Shown: piece after piece, positions 6,073 to 11,161 of the stretch | Layout of the letters: each line of letters opens with the position of its first letter | Numbering within the stretch: position 1 is the first letter of the stretch | From: CAYLZW01 sp964388085 | GTDB taxonomy: Bacteria; Myxococcota; UBA727; CAYLZW01 | NCBI GenBank assembly: GCA_964388085.1 | Contig: CAYLZW010000200.1 | Location: forward strand, 1 to 11,161 | DNA: 11,161 nucleotides | Direction: 5' to 3' | Made by a program: the position numbers and the translations under genes | Notes under the pieces: model-generated | Seen by the model: only the letters and a program-made list of their open reading frames with translations | Databases searched by the model: none | Told to the model about the DNA's origin: nothing

Positions 6073-9000
6073 CTACCCCCGCCCCTTCTGGACGAGGCGC
6101 TCGAGCCGGCGGCCGATGTCGTCGGCGTGCTCGTCGCGGCCGACCTTTTGCCACTGGTCCCGCGCGAAGGTGAGCGCCCGCTCGGCGAGCTGGTCCGCGC
6201 CGCGATCGAGGGCGTACATACCGGCGCGCTCGAGGGCGTCCGCGAGATCGCCCTCGACATAGGGTTGTCGCCCCAGGATGCGCTCCACCTCGTCGAGATG
6301 CTCGCCCGCGGCGGCCTCCTCGCGCGCGGCGATCGCGCAGGCCACCAGCATGGCGTGACACATGGCGACGTAGGGGGGCTCGTCGAGCGCCTGCAGCTCC
6401 GGGAGGTGCCGTAGCAGGTCTTGGCGTGCGCTCTCGAGCCGGCCGCGCGCGACCTCGATGCTCAGCAGGTTCAACCGCCCGATGGCGACGCTGCGGACCG
6501 CGCCGGCGCGCTCGAAGGGCACGATCGCCTCCCGCATCAAGCGCTCCGCGACGTCGAGCGCGCCGCTCAGGCGGTGCACCTCCGACAGCGACGCGAGCGC
6601 ACGAGCGACCCCGATGGCGTCGCTCTCGCGTCGGCACAGCTCGAGCTGCCGCTCGAACAGGCGGCGCGCGCGCGGCAGCTTCCCGGCCCACATCTCGACG
6701 TAGCCGAGCGACCACAGGCAGCGCACCGTCAGGCGCACGTCGCCACTGCCGTCGGCGAGCGGGAGCGCCTCGCGATAGCGCCGGCCGGCCGACCGTCGTG
6801 CACCCGCGTAGTACTCGACGTCGCCGAGGCCGAGCAGCGCCCGCAGCTCGGCCGCGACGTCTCCGCTGCTCCGGGCCGAGGTGCGGGCGGCACGGTACGC
6901 GCGCGCCGCGTCGTCTAGCTTCGCGCTGCGGTAGGACACGTAGGCGCGCAGCAGCCAGGCTTCGGCCTGGTGGCCTCGCCAGCCGGGCAAGGAGCGACGC
7001 TTTTGCACCTCGTGTGACGCGCTCAGCGCGGCGTCGAGCCGACCGCCGCGCTCCACGCTCGCCCGCGCGCGCAGAAGGAGCGGCTCGGCGCGCCGAGGGT
7101 CCTCGCTCGACAACCCCAGCGCGCGCACCGCCTCGTCGTGCAGGGCGAGCAGTCGCGTGACCTCGAGCCACTCGCCCCGAGCGCAGTGCTCGCGCGCGGA
7201 GAAGGCCAGCGGCTCCAGCGCGTCCGCATAGGCGCGAGCTCTGACGAGGTGGACGCCGACGCGATCGGAGACGCCCAAGGCCCCGGCGCCGTACACGCCG
7301 GTGAGCGCCGTGGCGACGACGCGGTGCAGATCCTCGAGCCGGCCTCCCTCTCGCGCGCCGCGCTCCAAGCTCTCGCGCAGCGCGCCGTGGCCGAACGACC
7401 AGCTGCCGTCGGCGCGTCGCTCGGCGAGGCGCGCGCGCACCATCGCGCCGAGGAGCGACGGCAGCAACGACGTGTCCTCGAGGAGGAGCCGGCACGCCGC
7501 GCGCCACTCGACGAGGGCCACGCGTTGGCCGAGCACGGCGGCGAGCTCGAGCGCCTCGCGAGCCCCGCGCTCGAACGACGCGACGAGCCGCGCGATGTGA
7601 CTCGACCAGACCTCGTGCAGCGCGTCCGGTACGCGCACGTCCGCGCCCGGCGCCAGCTCGAAGCCTCGCGGGCCGAGCACGAGCAGCCTCCGCTGCACCC
7701 AGTCGCCGACGAGCTGCACGGCGAACAGGGGGTTGCCTGCCGTGCGCTCCGCGACATGCGCCGCGAGCTCGGGCGCGAGGTGGAGGAGATCGGCGACAAG
7801 CTCGCGGTGCGCGTGCTCGTCGAGGGGGCCCACGTCGAGCCGCGTGACCTCCGGGCGCCCTTCGAGCGCGCGCAGCGCGTCGGTGACCGACGGCTCCGTC
7901 AGCGCCTCGTCGCGCACGGTGAGGACGTACAGCGCCGGGACGTCCCGCTCGAGCAGGCGGCCGACGAAGCGGAGGGAGTCATCACCCCACTGCACGTCGT
8001 CGAGCCAGACGATGACGGGCCGGTCGTGCGTGAGCGCCGCCAGCAGGCAGCGCAGGCGCTCGTAGCGCTCCTCGGGCGCGGCCGCCGCGCCCTCCATGCC
8101 CTCGCTCGGGAGCAGCGCGACGACGGCCGTCACGTCGTCACCGCGCAGCTGCCGATGCGCGGCCCAACGGCGGGCGTGCTCCGCGGCCTCGTCGCGGTCG
8201 GCGTCCGCCGCGATCCCGAGATGGCGCGCCACCATGCGCGCGAGCGCCTCCGTCGACGGGAGCGTCGCGTGGTGCTCCGCGCGCAGCGTCAGCACGCCGC
8301 CGATCTCGTGCGCGCGCTGTCCGAGCCACGCCGCGAGGCGGCTCTTGCCCGTGCCCGCGCCGCCCCGGAGCACGACGCCTCTCGGTCGCCGCGCGCGCTC
8401 GACCTCGACGAGCGCTTGCCAGAGCGCGTCCCGCTCGCGCTCACGACCCGAGACCGGGACCTCGCGCAGCCCGTACAGCCCGAGACCGGCCCCCACGAGA
8501 GTGCTGCGCACGGCGCTGGCGTCGTCGCGCCAGCGCACGCGCCAGGAGCTCGGCAGCCGCACCGTGCTGGCCGCCACCGTCGACGGCCGCGCTAATGACG
8601 ACGGCAAGGCCTGGGACGCGCTCGTCAGACCCTCGTGAGCGGGCGACGGCACCTTCGCGCTGGTGCGCATCCGCGTCGGCGCCGCGGCCAGCCCATCGTC
8701 CCCCCGAAAGCCCTCCGTGGGTTCCTCCACGCTAAGCGACTGCACCGGCGGCGTGGCGCAGGGCGGCGACGTCGACGCGCCCGCCTGCGGCAGCAGGCCC
8801 GGCGGTACCTGACGCGGGTCCGGGGCCGCGCTGTCGTCGAGCGCATGCAGGGCGGCACGGGCGTCGGCGGCCGAGGGAAAGCGCGCGATCGGATCCTGCG
8901 CGAGCAGGCGATGGATCCACGCCGAGAGCGCGGGCGGCGCCCCCGGCAGCGGAGGCACCGGCGGGCGCTCGCCGTGCAGATGCGCCTTTAGCAGCGTGCG

Positions 9001-9687
9001 CCAGGATCCCTCGAAGGGCGGCCGCCCCGTCGCCAGCGCGAACGCGACGCAGCCGAGCGCGTACAGGTCGCTCCAGGGACCGAGGGCCGCGTCGTCGAGG
9101 CGAAACTGCTCTGGAGACATGTAGGCGGGCGTGCCCGCGAGCAGGCCGTCCTCGCCCGGCGCTTTCAAAGCGGGCGCGCGCGCGAGCCCGAAGTCGGTCA
9201 GCTTCAGCCCCGGCCGCGCGTCGTGCGCAGCGCAGACGAGGACGTTGGCCGGCTTCAGATCGCGATGAATGAAGCCGCGCGCGTGCGCGTGCGCGAGCGC
9301 CCCGAGCAGGACGCTGAGCGTGTCACGCAGGGCGCTCCACGTCGTGGCTTGCAGCCCGGACAGCGTCCCGCCGCTGGCCAGCTCGAGCGCGAGCCAGGGT
9401 GTGCCCGCCGCGAAGGTCCCCTCGGATCTCGCGGCCTCGTCGTCGAGCACGGCGCCGAGCTCGAGCACGAGCGCGATGCTCGGGTGCTCGAGCCGCGCGA
9501 CCGCCTCCACCTCGTTGCGCAGCGCCTCGGCCACCGAGCCGTCCTCGGCGAGCTGGGCCCGCAGCACCTTCACGGCGGCGACCGCACCGCTCTCGTGGCG
9601 CGCCCGCCAGACGTCGGAGGTACCGCCGCGCCCGAGCAAACCCTCGAGGACGAACGCGCCGACACGAAGCTCGGGAGGAGCGGCCAT
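6073..9687 (-). CDS. Large Ser/Thr protein kinase fused to an AAA-type ATPase and a TPR array
   Basis: 1204 residues. Kinase domain about 8-282: glycine loop GRGGTSDVW at 19-27, Lys40 (AAVK), catalytic HRDLKPAN at 141-148, DFGLAR at 165-170, activation end GTPAYMSPEQ at 185-194, Asp207 in SDLYALG; all catalytic residues are intact, so it should be active. A Pro/Ser/Ala-rich linker covers 283-405. An ATPase of the AAA_16/STAND kind follows: GRERERD at 414-420, Walker A GGAGTGKS at 442-449, Walker B VIVWLDD at 558-564 followed by QWGDD. From about 820 to 1195 there are helical repeats of about 40 residues typical of TPRs (for example around 908, 946, 986 and 1025). No transmembrane segment or DNA-binding domain is seen, so it is probably cytosolic. 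This architecture is frequent in myxobacteria. The ATG at 9687 precedes the kinase domain by a few residues; a GTG at 9696 would add three residues; neither has a good Shine-Dalgarno. Confidence 0.9.
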   Translation of the reverse strand: MAAPPELRVGAFVLEGLLGRGGTSDVWRARHESGAVAAVKVLRAQLAEDGSVAEALRNEVEAVARLEHPSIALVLELGAVLDDEAARSEGTFAAGTPWLALELASGGTLSGLQATTWSALRDTLSVLLGALAHAHARGFIHRDLKPANVLVCAAHDARPGLKLTDFGLARAPALKAPGEDGLLAGTPAYMSPEQFRLDDAALGPWSDLYALGCVAFALATGRPPFEGSWRTLLKAHLHGERPPVPPLPGAPPALSAWIHRLLAQDPIARFPSAADARAALHALDDSAAPDPRQVPPGLLPQAGASTSPPCATPPVQSLSVEEPTEGFRGDDGLAAAPTRMRTSAKVPSPAHEGLTSASQALPSSLARPSTVAASTVRLPSSWRVRWRDDASAVRSTLVGAGLGLYGLREVPVSGRERERDALWQALVEVERARRPRGVVLRGGAGTGKSRLAAWLGQRAHEIGGVLTLRAEHHATLPSTEALARMVARHLGIAADADRDEAAEHARRWAAHRQLRGDDVTAVVALLPSEGMEGAAAAPEERYERLRCLLAALTHDRPVIVWLDDVQWGDDSLRFVGRLLERDVPALYVLTVRDEALTEPSVTDALRALEGRPEVTRLDVGPLDEHAHRELVADLLHLAPELAAHVAERTAGNPLFAVQLVGDWVQRRLLVLGPRGFELAPGADVRVPDALHEVWSSHIARLVASFERGAREALELAAVLGQRVALVEWRAACRLLLEDTSLLPSLLGAMVRARLAERRADGSWSFGHGALRESLERGAREGGRLEDLHRVVATALTGVYGAGALGVSDRVGVHLVRARAYADALEPLAFSAREHCARGEWLEVTRLLALHDEAVRALGLSSEDPRRAEPLLLRARASVERGGRLDAALSASHEVQKRRSLPGWRGHQAEAWLLRAYVSYRSAKLDDAARAYRAARTSARSSGDVAAELRALLGLGDVEYYAGARRSAGRRYREALPLADGSGDVRLTVRCLWSLGYVEMWAGKLPRARRLFERQLELCRRESDAIGVARALASLSEVHRLSGALDVAERLMREAIVPFERAGAVRSVAIGRLNLLSIEVARGRLESARQDLLRHLPELQALDEPPYVAMCHAMLVACAIAAREEAAAGEHLDEVERILGRQPYVEGDLADALERAGMYALDRGADQLAERALTFARDQWQKVGRDEHADDIGRRLERLVQKGRG

Positions 9688-9693
9688 CGCAGA

Positions 9694-9710
9694 CACGGTA
9701 CTACCCCGTG
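9694..9710 (-). promoter_or_regulatory. Inverted repeat at the kinase start
   Basis: CACGG-(7)-CCGTG ends 6 bases before the kinase ATG. In the mRNA the hairpin would include the alternative GTG start (9696-9694) and the only G-rich stretch (GGGGU) that might act as a ribosome site. It could be an operator or a translation-control hairpin. Confidence 0.35.
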
Positions 9711-9832
9711 ACCGCTGGCGGTGACGCCCCGCTGACGCCGCGCGAGAGCCCACGGGAGGTGTCCTCGACGCGAGAGTCGCGGGGGAACGCCCGACGACGG
9801 ACAGCGCCGCGATCGAAGAGAAGCGCTCGTCA

Positions 9833-9869
9833 GGCTGCTGAAAACGCTTTTGTGGTGTCTTCAGCAGCC
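9833..9869. repeat. Perfect 10-bp inverted repeat (17-base spacer)
   Basis: GGCTGCTGAA at 9833-9842 and TTCAGCAGCC at 9860-9869 are exact inverted copies. The start of the spacer, together with the last arm bases, contains a smaller palindrome AAAA-CGC-TTTT at 9841-9851. The arm resembles the general look of some IS ends, but no transposase is nearby. As RNA in the kinase leader it would form a stable stem-loop. Confidence 0.6.
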
Positions 9870-9873
9870 GGCT

Positions 9874-9902
9874 AGAGCACCGAACCGGGTGGCCCCTGTT
9901 CA
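9874..9902 (-). promoter_or_regulatory. Candidate promoter for the kinase gene
   Basis: On the minus strand TGAACA (9902-9897, 4 of 6 to the -35 consensus) is 17 bases from TGCTCT (9879-9874) within GGTGCTCTAGC. The same 11-base motif lies upstream of the divergent membrane gene, which is the main support. It would give a leader of about 180 bases that begins with the 9833-9869 hairpin. Confidence 0.3.
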
Positions 9903-9918
9903 GCGCTCCAGGTGTCTC

Positions 9919-9961
9919 CAAGGGGCTGCGCCCCCTTGCGTTTCGGGTCCAGGCCCCGAAA
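9919..9961. repeat. Paired palindromes, REP-like element
   Basis: CAAGGGG-(6)-CCCCTTG at 9919-9938 is followed 2 bases later by TTTCGGG-(7)-CCCGAAA at 9941-9961. Two adjoining GC-rich hairpins between divergent promoters look like a dispersed REP/BIME-type element. The core GGGGCTGCGCCCC shares 12 of 13 bases with 510-522 in another intergenic gap of this window. Confidence 0.45.
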
Positions 9962-10005
9962 ACACTTCACCCCGTCCACAGGCGCTCCGCTCCACGAGCC
10001 CCGAA

Positions 10006-10028
10006 CAGCTTGCTATTCGCGCAAGCTG
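10006..10028. promoter_or_regulatory. 8-7-8 inverted repeat, candidate operator
   Basis: CAGCTTGC at 10006-10013 and GCAAGCTG at 10021-10028 are perfect inverted arms around the 7-base spacer TATTCGC. The symmetry and size suit a dimeric repressor or activator. It overlaps the proposed -35 region of the membrane-protein promoter and lies 36 bases before that gene's ATG. No regulator gene adjoins it. Confidence 0.45.
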
Positions 10029-10039
10029 ATGGGTGCTCT
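10010..10039 (+). promoter_or_regulatory. Candidate promoter for the membrane-protein gene
   Basis: TTGCTA (10010-10015, 4 of 6) and TGCTCT (10034-10039) are 18 bases apart, the latter inside GGTGCTCTAGC, the copy of the motif that faces this gene. Transcription would start near 10046, about 20 bases before the ATG at 10065, which supports that start over the ATG at 10029. Confidence 0.33.
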
Positions 10040-10064
10040 AGCGTGCCCTCCATCGAGCTGTCTG

Positions 10065-10892
10065 ATGTATGCGCGCCTGTTCGTCACCTGGATCATCGCC
10101 GCCCTCGCCTACGCGGCCGCGCTCGCCGGTGGCCGTGAGCCGCCCGTGGGCTGGCTCGTCGCCGCGGTGATGCTATGGGGCGGCATCTCCGTCGCCGGGA
10201 CGCGCTCGGCGCTGTTGTTGGGCGGCGCGCGGAAGGGGACGGCGGTCATGGGCAGCGCCGCTCCCGCTCATCGCCTGTGGCGCGGCGGCGCGCTCGGCCT
10301 GCTCGTCGGCGCCGCGCTCGGCGGCGCGCTCGCTGCCGCGGCCAGCGTCGTCCTGGTGCCGACGACGTGGGCGCAGTGGGCGACGCTGCTCTCGCTCACG
10401 AGCGTGCTCGCCTTCGCCCTCGGCGCCGCCCTGGCCGCGCGCGCGCTCTCCCGGCCGCGCGCGCCCCGTTCCTCGACGCTGCTGCGCTGGATCCTCTTCG
10501 ACACGGCGCTCCCCGTCGGCGTCATCGCGGCGCTCGCGGGAGTCGTGATCGTGCGCCTTCGCTACGGCGGGCTCGAGCAGGTCTCCGCGGTCGACGCCGC
10601 GCGGCACCTCGCCGTCACGTTGCTGCTCTACGGTGTGCTGCTCGGTCTTGGCGGCGGCCTCAAGACCGCGCGCGAGAAGCTCGCAGGGCTCGTCGAGGCG
10701 CCGGCGCCGGCGTTCGAGGCGCCGGGTGCCGTCGTCAGCGGCGCCGCCCTCGGCATCGTGGTCCTCGTCGTGCTGCCGCGAGCGCTCGCGCACATCGACG
10801 TCGGGGCGCTCGTCGTCACGAAGGCCGCGCTCGGCCTCGTCGTCGGCACCGCGCTGTGCGCGCTGGGAGCGCTGCGCGGCGCGCACAGCTGA
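10065..10892 (+). CDS. Multi-pass integral membrane protein of unknown function
   Basis: 275 residues, strongly hydrophobic. About eight membrane-spanning stretches can be seen near residues 6-22, 28-45, 75-98, 105-127, 142-164, 181-198, 222-240 and 245-270. Several are Gly/Ala-rich (for example LLVGAALGGALAAAAS). Basic residues cluster in the loops near 55-57, 126-135 and 200-205; the last, KTAREKLAGLVEAPAPAFEAP, is a short soluble loop. No transporter, enzyme or secretion motif is recognised, and there is no signal peptidase or lipobox site. The ATG at 10065 is preferred because the first membrane segment begins right after it and it follows the putative promoter; its ribosome site is weak (GAG 7 bases upstream). 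It is divergent from the kinase gene and its stop is 3 bases from that of the convergent GGDEF gene. It is real on composition grounds, but no function is proposed. Confidence 0.72.
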   Translation: MYARLFVTWIIAALAYAAALAGGREPPVGWLVAAVMLWGGISVAGTRSALLLGGARKGTAVMGSAAPAHRLWRGGALGLLVGAALGGALAAAASVVLVPTTWAQWATLLSLTSVLAFALGAALAARALSRPRAPRSSTLLRWILFDTALPVGVIAALAGVVIVRLRYGGLEQVSAVDAARHLAVTLLLYGVLLGLGGGLKTAREKLAGLVEAPAPAFEAPGAVVSGAALGIVVLVVLPRALAHIDVGALVVTKAALGLVVGTALCALGALRGAHS

Positions 10893-10895
10893 CGC

Positions 10896-11161
10896 TCACA
10901 TGCAGACCTTGTTGCGGCCCGTCTGCTTGCCCTCGTAGAGCTTCTCGTCCGCTCGCTTCACGAACCCGTCGGGGACGTCCTTCTCCTGCAGCTCGGCCAC
11001 GCCCATGGAGAGCGTCACCTTGATGGGGTTGCCCTCGAACTCGAAGTGCGTGTTCTCGATCTTCACGCGGATCTTCTCCGCGAAGATGGCGCCGCGCTCG
11101 GTGTCGGTGTCGGGCAGCAGGATGGCGAACTCCTCGCCGCCGTAGCGCGCGAAGCACTCCT
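10896..11161 (-). CDS. Diguanylate cyclase (GGDEF domain), C-terminal part (cut by window edge)
   Basis: 87 residues are visible and the N-terminus lies beyond the right edge. The fragment begins ECFARYGGEEFAILLPDT, containing the active-site GGEEF that binds metal and GTP in enzymes making cyclic di-GMP from two GTP. It continues through VTLSMGVAEL and RADEKLYEGKQTGRNKV, the conserved ending of GGDEF domains, and stops three residues later, so the domain is C-terminal. The residue four before the RY of the motif, where the inhibitory RxxD site places Asp, is Glu here; the partner Arg is outside the window, so product inhibition cannot be judged. Sensor or receiver domains are expected upstream. 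The gene converges on the membrane-protein gene with only 3 bases between stop codons. Confidence 0.93.
   Translation of the reverse strand, partial: ECFARYGGEEFAILLPDTDTERGAIFAEKIRVKIENTHFEFEGNPIKVTLSMGVAELQEKDVPDGFVKRADEKLYEGKQTGRNKVCM

Larger units (their letters stand above)
9688..10064. promoter_or_regulatory. Divergent regulatory region between the kinase and the membrane-protein gene
   Basis: About 377 bases with no credible gene; the kinase frame stays open to 9921 and the membrane-protein frame back to 9912, but both extensions are low-quality sequence. It contains at least five inverted repeats (9694-9710, 9833-9869, 9919-9938, 9941-9961, 10006-10028) and an outward-facing 11-base motif in two copies (9871-9881 and 10032-10042). 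TGACGCC occurs twice, 11 bases apart, at 9722-9728 and 9733-9739, i.e. one helical turn. Both flanking genes must be expressed from here. Confidence 0.7.

Noticed and set aside
9688..9921. Kinase start as far upstream as 9921
   Set aside because: The added 78 residues include translated inverted repeats and look random; the kinase domain begins within 10 residues of the ATG at 9687.
9833..10042. An insertion sequence or complete mobile element
   Set aside because: Only inverted repeats are visible, with no transposase and no target duplication identified; kept as repeats.
9912..10064. Upstream starts (9912, 10029) for the membrane protein
   Set aside because: The frame there translates palindromic DNA and would start before the putative promoter; the hydrophobic segment begins right at the ATG at 10065.
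10173..10886. 237-codon minus-strand frame opposite the membrane protein
   Set aside because: Highly charged Arg/Glu/Asp-rich sequence is the expected antisense of an Ala/Leu/Val membrane protein; the plus frame has coherent membrane segments.

Overview
The window is about 70% G+C or higher and most likely comes from a myxobacterium (Myxococcota, probably Polyangia). This is inferred from gene content: a forkhead-associated (FHA) domain sigma-54 activator, a very long Hanks-type Ser/Thr kinase fused to an AAA ATPase and TPR array, a GGDEF protein and a bacterial GH3-family ligase, all with strong G/C third-position codon use. That codon bias also creates many long antisense open frames, which I treat as shadows. 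No rRNA, tRNA, CRISPR array or intact mobile element is visible.

Layout, left to right. At 1-484 (minus) lies the N-terminal part of an FHA/sigma-54 regulator, cut by the window edge. At 631-1584 (minus) is a short 3-phosphoglycerate dehydrogenase (serA). At 1655-2809 (minus) is a class V aminotransferase of the serine-pyruvate/alanine-glyoxylate type. A hairpin and a good sigma-70-like promoter in the 110-base gap at 2810-2919 separate this serine pair from the next block. At 2920-6022 (minus) three tightly packed genes follow in transcription order: O-methyltransferase, GH3-family adenylating amide synthetase, HAD phosphatase. The first two are 2 bases apart and the last two share a GTGA overlap. 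At 6073-9687 (minus) is the 1204-residue kinase-ATPase-TPR protein, ending 50 bases upstream of the methyltransferase. At 9688-10064 is a divergent regulatory region rich in inverted repeats. At 10065-10892 (plus) is an unrecognised multi-pass membrane protein. At 10896-11161 (minus) is the C-terminal end of a diguanylate cyclase, cut by the window edge.

How they may work together. The aminotransferase and SerA plausibly carry out the first two steps of phosphorylated serine synthesis. The HAD enzyme could supply the phosphatase step but is coupled to GH3, not to serA. The OMT-GH3-HAD trio looks like a small dedicated pathway: GH3 enzymes in plants adenylate a carboxylic acid and join it to an amino acid, so methylation plus amide conjugation of an acid is the best working idea. 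The kinase immediately upstream may regulate it. Substrates cannot be read from the sequence. The least ordinary parts are the GH3 operon and the repeat-rich divergent promoter region, where an identical 11-base motif faces outward toward both genes.
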